A DNA stretch of 64,000 nucleotides from JACVRM01 sp963809765 (lineage in GTDB: Bacteria > Actinomycetota > Thermoleophilia > Gaiellales > Gaiellaceae), in the NCBI GenBank assembly GCA_963809765.1, contig CAWEKT010000001.1, positions 1,116,001-1,180,000 of the forward strand. Direction: 5' to 3'. Of this stretch, positions 39,011 to 47,573 are shown in pieces. The translations under genes were made by a program, and so were the position numbers. Each line of letters starts with the position of its first letter. Within the stretch, counting starts at the first letter, position 1. Under the pieces are notes generated by a model. That model saw only the letters and a program-made list of their open reading frames with translations. It made no database searches and was not told where the DNA came from.

Positions 39011-39388
39011 TTATGCCGAGGCTGCCTTCATGTTCCGGGCAACGACCTCCATCGTCTGCTGCAGCGCCTCGGTTGGGCTGAACTCCACGATCTCTGTTCC
39101 CTCGTAGAGCGTGGGCGTATGTCCTGGCGGGGCATGGTAAGCCTCGCCGGTCTCGTACACCTCCTCGCTCCCGTCGGCGAACGTGAACTTGACCTTCCCC
39201 TTGAGCACGTAGCCCAGGTGGGCGCACTGGCAACGGTCGCCGGGAAGGCCTGCGAAGAAGGGAGCTAGGTCGGCGTCGGCCGTGTAGGTCTCGAAGGCGA
39301 CGGTATAGCCGCCGAGTTCCTCGGAGTGGCCTTCGTACCCTTCGATCGTGAAGGAGTCTGACGCCGTTTGCTTCGATGCCTTGGGCAT
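39011..39388 (-). CDS. Small cupin domain protein
   Basis: A 125-residue protein from ATG 39388 with AAAGGAG upstream. One cupin barrel: GDRCQCAHLGYVLKGKVKFTFADGSEEVYETGEAYHAPPGHTPTLYEG. The first motif has His where expected, and the second has AYHAPPGH. The opening EGYEGHSEELGGYTVAFETYTADADLAPFFAGLP is typical of cupins often annotated as cupin domain-containing. No enzyme function can be given. The 210 nt upstream of it (38801-39010) and the gap to tRNA-Arg hold no gene. Confidence 0.85.
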   Translation of the reverse strand: MPKASKQTASDSFTIEGYEGHSEELGGYTVAFETYTADADLAPFFAGLPGDRCQCAHLGYVLKGKVKFTFADGSEEVYETGEAYHAPPGHTPTLYEGTEIVEFSPTEALQQTMEVVARNMKAASA

Positions 39389-39597
39389 CTGGGTGCTCCT
39401 TTCATGGTGGGATGCTCGTGCTCGCGATCATCATCGAGGAAATCGCGGTCGTGGGCGCCTTGAGGGGCCTCGCGTTGCCTCGTCTGGCGAAATCCGAGGT
39501 AGGCACACCGGGGTAGGCACCGCACGCGCATTCCCGAGCACGCCTGACACCAAAAATGGCTTCCTCATACGGTCGCCCGCATGGACAAACAGGGGAA

Positions 39598-39670
39598 TGC
39601 GCCCGGCAGGAATCGAACCTGCGACCTCGCGCTCCGGAGGCGCGCGCTCTATCCCCTGAGCTACGGGCGC
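39598..39670 (-). tRNA. tRNA-Arg(CCG)
   Basis: A 73-nt tRNA on the minus strand. The acceptor GCGCCCG (39670-39664) pairs with CGGGCGC (39605-39599), with an A discriminator at 39598. The anticodon arm is CGCGC-CTCCGGA-GCGCG with anticodon CCG, and the T-loop is TTCGATT. CCA is not encoded. It lies beside dgcA, and no integrase or direct repeat suggesting an attachment site is seen. Confidence 0.96.
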
Positions 39671-39744
39671 CAGGGACGTCAAGTGTAGCCGGGAGCCTGT
39701 GAGCGCAATGGCCGGCCCACGACCGGCGCTCTAGGGTTCGCCCG

Positions 39745-40769
39745 GTGCAGGCAAGCGCCCGGATCGGTCACGCTCGAGCTCGCGGAGCGCTTCACGATCG
39801 CCCGCGGCGCCCAGGACACCGCCGAGGTCGTCGAGGTCGAGCTGCGGCACGACGGCGTCGCCGGGTTCGGTGAGGCAGCCCCGGTCGACCGGTACGGCGA
39901 GGACGCCGCGGGTGCCCGGGCTTTCGTCGAGAGCGTCGCGGACGAGCTCGGCGCCGACCCGTTCGCCCACGAGGAGATCGGCGCGCGCCTCGCCCAGCTG
40001 CCGGGAAACCAGGCGGCGAAGGCGGCGATCGACGCCGCCCTGCACGACCTCTGCGGCAAGCTGCTCGGGCTCCCCGTCTGGAAGCTGCTCGGCCTCGCCG
40101 CAGGCCGGCCCGCCGACCTCGTGGACGATCGTGCTCGACGACCCCGACACGATGGCGCGGAAGGCGGAGGCGGCCGACCCGCGCTTCCGCAGGCTCAAGC
40201 TCAAGCTCGGCGGCGGCGACGGCCTCGACGTCGAGCGCGTCCGCGCCGTTCGCTCCGTGACGCAGTGCCCGCTGCAGGTCGACGTCAACGAGTGGTGGTC
40301 GCTCGACGAGGCGCTCGAGGCGATCCCCCAGCTGGCCGAGCTCGGCGTCGAGTACGTCGAGCAGCCGCTGCAGGCCGGGGCTGCGGACGGCCCGGCGCTG
40401 CGGGCGCGTTCGCCGCTCCCCGTCTACGTGGACGAGGATCTGCACACGCTCGCCGACGTCGCCGCGTGCGCCGAACGGGCGCATGGCGTCACCATCAAGC
40501 TCGCCAAGTCCGGCGGCATCCGCGAGTCGATCCGGATCGTCCACGCGGCCCGGGCGCTCGGCCTCGGCGTCATGCTCGGCTGCATGATCGAGTCCGGTCT
40601 CGGCATCGCGGCCGGCGCGCAGATCGCCAGCCTCTGCGACCACGTCGACCTCGACGGCAACCTGCTGCTCGCGCACGACCCGTGGCCCGGGGTCGTGTTC
40701 GCAGACGGTGTTCAACTGCCGTCGTCGTCGCCCGGCCTCGGCGTCCGCGCCGCCGTCGCCCAGCCGTGA
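39745..40769 (+). CDS. dgcA: Enolase-superfamily epimerase, N-acetyl-D-glutamate racemase DgcA-like, apparent frameshifts
   Basis: Dipeptide-epimerase/mandelate-racemase family. After a frame slip near 39760 it reads VTLELAERFTIARGAQDTAEVVEVELRHDGVAGFGEAAP (capping domain). A second slip comes near 40125. The barrel then has RLKLKLGG (KxK catalytic Lys), VDVNEWW and VEQPL with VDEDL (metal Asp, Glu, Asp), and KLAKSGGIRES with the second Lys. The family's classic activity is L-Ala-D/L-Glu epimerisation. The neighbour is a DUF1611 gene overlapping by GTGA, the arrangement described for the DgcN-DgcA route of D-glutamate breakdown. Start near GTG 39745 is uncertain. The specific function is inferred from context. 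Confidence 0.8.
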
Positions 40770-41795
40770 GCGGCAAGCGCTACCTGATCCTGGCCGAGGG
40801 TCGCAGCGGCGACCCGCACTACGGCAAGACGATGCGCGGTGTCGTCGCCTATGCGTCCACGCCCACGGTCGCGATCGTCGACTCGTCGCGGGCGGGGGAG
40901 ACGCTACGAGGGCATCCCGGTCGTCGCCTCGGTCGAGGAGGGGCTCGCCTTCGGGCCGACCACCGCGCTCGTCGGCGTCGCGACGCAGGGCGGCCGCTTC
41001 CCGCCCGAGTGGAAGCGGCTCCTGCGCGAGGCGGTCGAGGGCGGTCTCGACGTCGAGAACGGGCTCCACGAGCGCCTGAGCGCCGTTCCCGAGCTCGCCG
41101 AGCTGGCAGCCGGCCGCGGCGTCGAGCTGCGAGACCTGCGCGAGCCGCCGCCCGGCCTCGACGTCCCGACGGGCGAGAACCTGCGTGTGCCGGCGCAGAT
41201 CGTCCTGACCGTCGGCTCCGACTGCGCGATCGGGAAGATGACGGTGTCGCTCGAGCTCGACCGGGCGGCCAGGGCGCGCGGCCTCGCCTCGCAGTTCGTC
41301 CCGACCGGCCAGACCGGGATCGCGATCGCCGGCTGGGGCATCGCCGTCGACGCGGTCGTCTCGGACTTCCTCGCCGGCGCCGCCGAGCAGCTCGTCGTCG
41401 AGGGAGCGCAGCGGGGCGGCCGCCTGCTCTGGGTCGAGGGCCAGGGGTCGATCGCGCATCCCGCGTACTCGGGCGTGACGCTCGGGCTGATCCACGGCTC
41501 GGCCCCACACGCGTTCGTGCTCTGCCACCGTGCCGGATCGACGGAGGTCGAGGGCTACCCGGGGCACCCGCTGCCGCCGCTCGCCGAGCTGGTCGAGCTG
41601 CACCGGCAGATCTCGCTGCCCCTGCGTCCCGCCTCGGTCGTCGCCGTCGCGCTGAACACGCGCGGCCTCGACGACGACTTGGCGCGGCGCGCGGTGGCCG
41701 AGGCGGCGGCCGAGACGGGGCTGCCCGCCGACGACCCGGTGCGCTTCGGGCCGGAGCGCCTGCTCGACGCTGTACTCGCGCAGCTCGACCTGTAA
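40766..41795 (+). CDS. dgcN: DUF1611 protein, D-glutamate N-acetyltransferase DgcN-like, one apparent frameshift
   Basis: GTG 40766 overlaps the stop of the upstream gene. The N-terminal Rossmann-like part (KRYLILAEGRSGDPHYGKTMRGVVAYA) is followed by a frame slip near 40905. The C-terminal P-loop domain of PF07755 then contains VLTVGSDCAIGKMTVSLEL (Walker A-like), FVPTGQTGIAIAGWGI, VEGQGSIAHPAYSGVTLGLIHGSAP and LCHRAGSTEVEGYP. Members of this family have been shown to acetylate D-glutamate before racemisation by DgcA. The pair here matches that two-gene unit, but no deacetylase is adjacent. About 343 codons. Confidence 0.8.
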
Positions 41796-41864
41796 GCCTT
41801 TGCATCGAGCTCCGTCAGGCCTACGATGCTCAAGCCGACACTGTCGTCCGCCGAAACGTCCCCT

Positions 41865-43467
41865 ATGCCGATGCGACTCGCACTCGCGCTCCTTGCTGCG
41901 CTCACGGTTCTCGCCGCCGCGCCCGCCGGTGCGGGCGGCGCGCTGACGGTCGGGGTAACCGACGACAGCGGCCTCGGCTCCGCCGACGGCGGCACGTCCT
42001 TCGTCGCCACGCTGCGCGACCTCGGCTTCGCCGAGAACCGCGTCACCGTGCTCTGGGACCCCGATGCACCGGCGACGATCCCGAACGAGGCCGCGCTGGA
42101 TGCCTACCTCGCAGCCGCGAGCGCGAACAGCGTGCGTGTCGTGCTCGCCGTCTACCCGGCGCGCTCGACCGCGCTCACCGCCTCGGCCAACGCGGTCTGG
42201 CAGTTCACCGCCTTCCTCGAGCAGCTCGCCCGCCGCTATCCGCAGGTGACCGACGTCGTCGTCGGCAACGAGCCGAACCAGCCTCGGTTCTGGCGGCCCC
42301 AGTTCGACGCCGCCGGCCACAGGGTCGGCTGCGCCGCGTACGCAGGTGTGCTCGCTGCCGCCTACGACGCGCTCAAGGCCGTCAACCCGGCAATCACCGT
42401 GGTCGGCCTCGGGCTGTCGCCGCGCGGCAACGACAACGCGCAGGCACGGGACAACGCCTCGACGTCGCCCGTTCGCTGCCTGCGCGACATCGGCGCCGCT
42501 TACCGGGCGAGCAAACGGGCGAAGCCGATCATGGACGAGCTCTCCTTCCACGCCCACCCCGAGAACGACACCCAGCCCTTCGGCGCCCGCGCAGCCTGGC
42601 CGAAGGCGGGGCTGAGCGATCTCGACCGCATCAAGCAGGCCGTCTGGGACGCCTTCAACGGAACGGCGCAGCCGACCTTCGCCGAGGCAGGACGCTCGGT
42701 CGTGCTGCCGACCCTGAAGCTGAGGATCGCCGAGGTCGGCTGGCAGGTCGGCATCGTCCCCTCGGCGCAGGGCTCCTACACCGGCACCGAGAACGTGCCC
42801 ACGACCGACGAGGCCGCCCAGGCGGCGAACTACGTCGAGTCGGTTCGCGCGCTCGCCTGCGACGACAGCGTCCGCTCCCTGCTCTTCTTCGGCCTCGTCG
42901 ACGAGCCCGACCTCGCGCGCTGGCAGGCCGGCCTGGTGCGCGCCGACGGGACGGCGCGGCCGGCGTACTCGCGCGGTCAAGGACGCGCTCGCCGCCAGCG
43001 GCGGCTCCTGCGCCGGCGCAGCAACGAGGTGGAACCACACCACCGTCGTCTCTGGCGGGACAGCCAAGTTCCCGTCGCGCACGGTGGTGCCGAAGAACTT
43101 CCGCGCCTGGGGCTTCACCGCGGGCGTCAAGGAGGACTCGACGTTTGTCGGCGCCCTCTACCGGCTGCCGCGGGCGCCGTTCGCCAAGCAGTGGCGCTCC
43201 GTCATCAGCAGCTCGCTCGCCGGGCGGAAGCCGTCAGGGATCCGGCCGGTCTTCCGCCTGTCCGGACGCGTCAAGGCGCCGTTCGGGCGCTCGGTCACCT
43301 TCCCCAAGCGGAAGCTGAAGCCGGGGTACTACGCCTACGGCCTTCGCCTCGCGGCCGAGATGAACCCCGGCCGCACGACGTTCGCGATGAGCAAGGTCTT
43401 CCGCCTCGGCCCGCTCGACCGCACGGGCAAGCCGACGCCGAAGCGGAAGCGCAAGACCAAGCGCTGA
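41865..43467 (+). CDS. Secreted cellulase-like glycoside hydrolase, one apparent frameshift
   Basis: ATG 41865 begins a signal peptide (MRLALALLAALTVLAAAPAGAGG). An in-frame ATG at 41826 is an alternative. The catalytic (beta/alpha)8-like domain has NRVTVLWDPDAPATIP, VVVGNEPNQPRFWRPQFD with the acid/base Glu of clan GH-A, and LRIAEVGWQVG with a likely nucleophile Glu. LLFFGLVDEPDLARWQ follows. A frame slip near 42980 leads into a C-terminal beta domain ending in a very basic tail. This pattern is common in secreted Thermoleophilia proteins annotated cellulase family. Glycan substrate unknown. Confidence 0.8.
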
Positions 43468-43480
43468 GCCGAACGCCCAC

Positions 43481-43509
43481 TTGACACGAACAGATGTTCG
43501 CGTTACCGT
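43481..43509 (+). promoter_or_regulatory. Sigma-70-type promoter of the LysM gene
   Basis: A perfect -35 TTGACA (43481-43486), a 17-nt spacer and a -10 TACCGT (43504-43509). The expected transcription start near 43515-43517 lies only a few bases before the ATG at 43519, so the mRNA would be nearly leaderless. The spacer is almost filled by the first LexA box. Confidence 0.75.
43487..43500. promoter_or_regulatory. LexA (SOS) box 1
   Basis: CGAACAGATGTTCG matches the actinobacterial/Bacillus LexA consensus CGAAC-N4-GTTCG at every fixed position. It sits between the -35 and -10 elements of the LysM gene, so bound LexA would block polymerase. Confidence 0.88.
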
Positions 43510-43511
43510 GG

Positions 43512-43525
43512 CGAACACATGTTCG
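43512..43525. promoter_or_regulatory. LexA (SOS) box 2
   Basis: CGAACACATGTTCG is a second perfect CGAAC-N4-GTTCG site, 25 nt from the first, centre to centre. It covers the expected transcription start and the ATG (43519-43521) of the LysM gene. Two helically phased sites suggest tight, cooperative repression. Confidence 0.88.
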
Positions 43526-43758
43526 TGAAACTCATCATCGTCTGCCTGCTTGCGGCCGCCGGTGTCGGCGCTGTGGCTCGCCCGTCGGAGAGCGCCGCGC
43601 CTGCCCGCCACTACACCGTCCAGCCGGGGGACACGCTCTGGTCGATCGCCACGGAGCACGGCTCCGGCGATCCTCGCGAGGCGGTCTGGAAGCTCCAGCA
43701 GCGCAACGACGTCGACGCCGGCACCTTGCAGCCCGGCGACATCCTCGTCCTTCCGTAG
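43519..43758 (+). CDS. SOS-controlled LysM membrane protein, YneA/ChiZ/DivS-type division inhibitor candidate
   Basis: A 79-residue protein from ATG 43519. Residues 3-20 (VKLIIVCLLAAAGVGAVA) form a membrane helix or uncleaved signal. Residues 32-79 are a LysM peptidoglycan-binding domain (YTVQPGDTLWSIATEHG to LQPGDILVLP). A short membrane anchor plus extracellular LysM is the layout of B. subtilis YneA, and is related to the ChiZ and DivS proteins of mycobacteria and corynebacteria, which delay division after DNA damage. The two LexA boxes over the promoter and start codon support the same role here. Those relatives usually lie next to lexA, but no lexA gene is in this window. The function is inferred from layout and control. 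Confidence 0.85.
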   Translation: MFVKLIIVCLLAAAGVGAVARPSESAAPARHYTVQPGDTLWSIATEHGSGDPREAVWKLQQRNDVDAGTLQPGDILVLP

Positions 43759-43877
43759 CGGACAGAGAGGGCGGCACGCGGCGAGCGCGGGAGGTAGCGG
43801 CGACGGCGACCGTGCCGTCGGCGCATCGCGCTCCTGCGCCGAGCGACGTTCGGCCAAGCGCTCCCTAGACTCACCGC

Positions 43878-44888
43878 ATGGACCTCGACCTCGTCTTCCT
43901 CGGCACCTCCGGGTCGATGCCGACCGCGCAGCGGGGCCCGTCCGCGCTGCTCCTGCGGCGGGGCGGGGAGCGCCTGCTCGTCGACTGCGGCGAGGGCACG
44001 CAGCGGCAGCTGCTGCGCTCGAGTGTCGGCCTGATCGACCTGCGCGAGGTGTTCCTCACGCACTACCACGCCGACCACTACCTCGGCCTGCCCGGGATGA
44101 TGAAGACCTTCGCACTGCGCGGGCGCGAGACGCCGCTCACCGTGTACGGCCCGCCGGGACTGGTGGCGCTCTTCGACGCGCTCAAGCGGGTGTTCGGACG
44201 CCTGACCTACGAGTACACGCTCGTCGAGATCGGTCCGGGCGACGTTCTCGCCCGCGACGAGTACAACCTCGAGGTGCTCGCCGTCGATCACGGCGTCTCG
44301 GCCGTCGGGTACGCGCTGGTCGAGGCTCCCCGCCCGGGCCGCTTCGACGTGGCCCGCGCCGACGAGCTCGGCGTTCCTGCCGGGCCCGAGCGCGGCGCGC
44401 TGCAGCGAGGCGAGGCCGTGCAGGTAGCCGGCGGCAGGACGGTCGGGCCCGAGGACGTGCTCGGCCCCATGCGCCCAGGGCGGAAGGTTGTCGTTGCCGG
44501 CGACACGGCGCCGTCCCCGAGCGTCCTCGCCGCCGCCCAGGGGGCCGACGTGCTCGTGCACGAGGCGACCTTTCTCGACGACGAGGAGGAGCGCGCGCGG
44601 GAGACGCTGCACTCGACCGCGACCGATGCGGCCCGGCTCGCAGCGCAGGCCGGCGTGGCCATGCTCGCGCTCACGCACGTGTCCAGCCGCTACGGCGGCG
44701 GACAGATCGCGCGCGCCGCGCGCGCCGTCTTCCCGGCAACGGTCGTGCCCAAGGACTTCGATATCATCGACGTCCCGTTCCCGGAGCGGGGTCCACCCGT
44801 CCTCCGCAAGGGCGGCGCGCTCGAGCGGGAACCGGGTGGGGAGGCCGAGCTGACGACCGTGCTCCCGAACGAGGAGAACTCGACGTGA
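43878..44888 (+). CDS. rnz: Ribonuclease Z
   Basis: Metallo-beta-lactamase-fold endonuclease that trims tRNA 3' ends. This fits the window, since its three tRNA genes lack an encoded CCA. From ATG 43878: LVFLGTSGSMPTAQRGPSALLL, LLVDCGEGTQRQL and the zinc motif FLTHYHADHYLGLPGMM (HxHxDH). Later come AVDHGVSAVGYAL, VVVAGDTAPSPSVL and the final ligands in VHEATFLDDEEERARETLHSTATDAA. ALTHVSSRY closes the fold. The 336 residues match the long RNase Z form. Its stop overlaps the next gene as GTGA. Confidence 0.92.
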   Translation: MDLDLVFLGTSGSMPTAQRGPSALLLRRGGERLLVDCGEGTQRQLLRSSVGLIDLREVFLTHYHADHYLGLPGMMKTFALRGRETPLTVYGPPGLVALFDALKRVFGRLTYEYTLVEIGPGDVLARDEYNLEVLAVDHGVSAVGYALVEAPRPGRFDVARADELGVPAGPERGALQRGEAVQVAGGRTVGPEDVLGPMRPGRKVVVAGDTAPSPSVLAAAQGADVLVHEATFLDDEEERARETLHSTATDAARLAAQAGVAMLALTHVSSRYGGGQIARAARAVFPATVVPKDFDIIDVPFPERGPPVLRKGGALEREPGGEAELTTVLPNEENST

Positions 44889-45115
44889 CGACCATGGTTC
44901 AGGTGGCTGTGGCCGAGGACATCGGCGAAGCCGAAGAGCTGCAGGCCATCCTGACCGCCGCCGGTATCGAGTCCCAGCTGGAGGTGGCGGTCGACCATCA
45001 CCCGCGTGAGATCGAGGACGCGCCGCAGAAGGTGCTCGTCCCCGAGATGTCCCTCGAGGCCGCCAAGGAGGCGATCGAGGCGATGACCGAGCCCGACGAC
45101 ATCATCAGCGAGTAG
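44885..45115 (+). CDS. Small DUF2007-like protein
   Basis: A 76-residue acidic protein starting GTG 44885 within the end of rnz (ATG 44894 is an alternative). The sequence VQVAVAEDIGEAEELQAILTAAGIESQLE and KVLVPEMSLEAAKEAIEAM has the ferredoxin-like pattern of DUF2007 (PF09413), small proteins of unknown role often called putative signal-transducing. Its stop TAG overlaps the next start (TAGTG), so three genes are chained here. Confidence 0.7.
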   Translation: MTTMVQVAVAEDIGEAEELQAILTAAGIESQLEVAVDHHPREIEDAPQKVLVPEMSLEAAKEAIEAMTEPDDIISE

Positions 45116-45966
45116 TGCGGCTCGCAGCGGTCGTGTGCGCGGGCGGGCTGCTCGCACTCTCGGCTGCCTCCGCGGCGACAGCGGCGACCGTCGTCGTGAC
45201 GGCGAGAGCAGGGCCGGTCGTTGCGACCCTCTCCTACGTGCGGACGGTCGGCCGACCGGCCGTCACCGACGTCCGGCTCCGCGTGGCGCGGGAGGGGCGA
45301 GCCGTCCACGATGAGCGCCTGCGGCAGGTCGGTTGCCGCGGCTGCAGCATCTGGGTGGCCGGCCTCGGTGCGGCACTCGGCGAGCTCAGAGCGCGCGACC
45401 TCGACGACGACCGTGAGCCGGAGGTGGTGGTCGACCTCTGGACCGGGGGCGCGCACTGTTGCGCGCTCGCCGCGGTCTACCGCTGGCAGGGTGGCCGCTA
45501 CCGCCGCACGGTGCTGGACTTCGGCAACGCGGGCTACGACCTCGTCGACCTCGACCGGGACGCGTTGCCGGAGCTGCGGAGCTCGGACGATCGATTCTCG
45601 TACGCCTTCGCGCCCTACGCCTACTCGCCACGGCCGGTCCGCATCTGGCACTGGCAGGCCGGACGCCTCGCCAACGTCACCCGCCGGTTCCCCAACGTCG
45701 TCCGTGCGGACGCGCAAACGCTCTTCAAGGCGTACGCGCGTGCCCGCAAACCGCTTGACCCGGTCGCGGTCCGCGGCGCGCTGGCAGCCTGGGCTGCCGA
45801 CATGCACGTGCTCGGCAGGACGGGTGAGGCCTGGCGGAGGCTGGAGGCGGCCCGCCGTGCCCGCGAGCTCGGAGGCGGTTCGCGCGATGCCCTCGGCTAC
45901 CCGGCCGGCGCGCGCTTCATCACCGAGCTGCGCGGGTTTCTGCGCCGCTCCGGCTACGCCGGCTAG
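45115..45966 (+). CDS. Secreted protein with FG-GAP/VCBS-like region
   Basis: A 283-residue protein from GTG 45115. A signal peptide (LAAVVCAGGLLALSAASAATAA) leads a domain with CRGCSIWVAGLG, then RDLDDDREPEVVVDLWTGGAHCC and YDLVDLDRDALPELRSSD. These are two Asp-rich calcium-binding-like loops as in FG-GAP/VCBS repeats, with Cys pairs that could form disulfides. A helical C-terminal region follows. Similar proteins occur as orphans in Thermoleophilia and no function is known to me. Overlap with the upstream gene suggests cotranscription with rnz. Confidence 0.75.
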   Translation: MRLAAVVCAGGLLALSAASAATAATVVVTARAGPVVATLSYVRTVGRPAVTDVRLRVAREGRAVHDERLRQVGCRGCSIWVAGLGAALGELRARDLDDDREPEVVVDLWTGGAHCCALAAVYRWQGGRYRRTVLDFGNAGYDLVDLDRDALPELRSSDDRFSYAFAPYAYSPRPVRIWHWQAGRLANVTRRFPNVVRADAQTLFKAYARARKPLDPVAVRGALAAWAADMHVLGRTGEAWRRLEAARRARELGGGSRDALGYPAGARFITELRGFLRRSGYAG

Positions 45967-45974
45967 CGGGACCC

Positions 45975-47120
45975 GTGCGCTACCGCTGGGTCGTCCTCGG
46001 TGCAGGCGTCGTTGCCCAGGCCGCGTACTCCGCGCTCGGAACCGGCGTTGCCGTTCTCGTTCCAGAGCTCCGGGACGAGTACGGCCTGTCGCTCGGCGAG
46101 GTCGGCCTGCTCCTCGCCGGCGCCGGCGGGGGCATGGTGCTGACGCTGCTGCCGTGGGGTCTCGTCACCGACCGCATCGGTGAGCGGGCGGTCGTCGCCC
46201 TTGGCCTGGGCGGCGCGGGAGCCGGCTTCCTCCTGGCGGCGACGCTGCCCTCCTTCGGTGCGCTCGCGGCGCTGCTGACCCTCGCCGGCATGGCCGGGGC
46301 AAGCGTGAGCGCAGCCAGCGGGCGTGCGGTGATGGGGTGGTTCGACGCGAGCGAGCGCGGCTTTGCGCTCGGCATCCGGCAGACGGCGGTGCCGCTCGGG
46401 TGGGCGGTCGCCGCCCTCTCGTTGCCTCTCCTGGTTTCCGTGGGCGGGCTCGAGGCCGGACTGGCCGCGCTCGGAGCCGGCTGCATCGTGGGCGCGCTCG
46501 TCGGCCTCCTGCTGCTGCGGGAGCCGCCTGCGGTTGAGGAGTTCGGCGATCCGGCCCGACCGCTGCGTGACCGCCGCCTCTGGCGCCTCTGCGCCGGCAG
46601 CACTTTCTACGTCTTCGCCCAGATCGCAATCACGAGCTTCCTCGTCCTCTACCTGCACGAGGAGCGCGGCTTCACGCTCGGCGCAGCCGGGGGCGTGCTC
46701 GCCCTGGTCAGCGTGCTGGGCGGAGTGCTGCGGATCGTCGTCGGCCGCCTCTCCGACCGCATGCGCACGCGAGTCGTGCCGCTCAGGCGCCTTGGTCTCG
46801 CACTCGCCGCCGCGATCGGGTTGGCAGCCGCCCTGGTGGAGGCGCCGGACGCCGTGCTCGTGCCGGCGCTGGTCGCGGCGGGGGCGCTCTCGGCGAGCTG
46901 GAACGGGCTCTCGTTCACCGCCGCGGCCGAGCTTGCAGGACGCAGGAGCGCGGGCGCCGCTCTGGGCTTCCAGCAGACCGCCCTGGCTGCCGGGTGCGCG
47001 CTCGCACCCGTGCCGTTCGCCGCGCTCGTCGGCGCGAGCTCCTGGCAGGCGGGCTTCGCCGTCCTGGCGGCGCTGCCGCTTGTCGGCGTCTGGACGCTCG
47101 GGCCGCTGACCCGGCACTAA
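45975..47120 (+). CDS. MFS transporter
   Basis: A 381-residue, frame-intact protein of twelve hydrophobic helices starting GTG 45975. TM1 is WVVLGAGVVAQAAYSALGTGVAVLVPEL. The loop 2-3 motif is LLPWGLVTDRIGERAVVALG. GWFDASERGFALGIRQTAVPLG is the segment after TM4 characteristic of nitrate/oxalate-type and cyanate-type MFS groups. The second half repeats the pattern (GRLSDRMRTRVVPLRR). Substrate not predictable. It follows the secreted protein by 8 nt. Confidence 0.88.
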   Translation: MRYRWVVLGAGVVAQAAYSALGTGVAVLVPELRDEYGLSLGEVGLLLAGAGGGMVLTLLPWGLVTDRIGERAVVALGLGGAGAGFLLAATLPSFGALAALLTLAGMAGASVSAASGRAVMGWFDASERGFALGIRQTAVPLGWAVAALSLPLLVSVGGLEAGLAALGAGCIVGALVGLLLLREPPAVEEFGDPARPLRDRRLWRLCAGSTFYVFAQIAITSFLVLYLHEERGFTLGAAGGVLALVSVLGGVLRIVVGRLSDRMRTRVVPLRRLGLALAAAIGLAAALVEAPDAVLVPALVAAGALSASWNGLSFTAAAELAGRRSAGAALGFQQTALAAGCALAPVPFAALVGASSWQAGFAVLAALPLVGVWTLGPLTRH

Positions 47121-47130
47121 GCTCGAGGTC

Positions 47131-47544
47131 GTGACGCGGGTTCACGGCAGCTGTCTCTGCGGCGGCGTGCGCTTCGAGCTCGAGCCGCCGTTTCGCCGCG
47201 CCAACGTGTGCCACTGCTCCCGCTGCCGCAAGCACTCCGGCGGCGTCGGGCTCGTGCAGGGCCGCGTCGCCCGGGAGCGCTTCCGGCTCCTCGCGGGCGG
47301 CGAGCTGGTGGCCGTCTATCACCCTGAGGGCGGCGCAGCCAAGGCGTTCTGCTCCCGCTGCGGCTCGGCGCTCTTCGGCGGCACGTGGCCCGACGGGCCG
47401 GAGGTGAGCGTCAGGTTCGGCTGCCTCGACGACGATCCCGGCATCGCGCCGCAGTACCACTCGTTCGTCGGCTCACGGGCCGTCTGGGACGTGCTGCCCG
47501 ACGACGGGCTACCCCGCTACGACGTCGCCAGCCCGACCGCCTGA
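47131..47544 (+). CDS. GFA/CENP-V family zinc protein
   Basis: A 137-residue protein from GTG 47131. GSCLCGGVRFELEPPF, CHCSRCRKHSGG and AFCSRCGSALFGG hold the eight-Cys double zinc-site pattern of the glutathione-dependent formaldehyde-activating (Gfa/CENP-V, DUF636) fold. The reaction is usually not known for such members and the historical formaldehyde name should not be taken as function. Frame intact. Confidence 0.9.
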   Translation: MTRVHGSCLCGGVRFELEPPFRRANVCHCSRCRKHSGGVGLVQGRVARERFRLLAGGELVAVYHPEGGAAKAFCSRCGSALFGGTWPDGPEVSVRFGCLDDDPGIAPQYHSFVGSRAVWDVLPDDGLPRYDVASPTA

Positions 47545-47573
47545 GCTCTCGCCGAGGGCGGACGCGCTCGGAT

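Noticed and set aside
39397..39597. Direct repeat GTAGGCAC near tRNA-Arg as an att site
   Set aside because: Two 8-9 nt copies only, no integrase or island, and the tRNA 3' end is not duplicated.
39792..43130. Long minus-strand open frame over dgcA, dgcN and the glycosidase
   Set aside because: Low-complexity Arg/Gly/Pro-rich translation typical of the antisense of GC-rich genes. The plus-strand frames have clear protein families.
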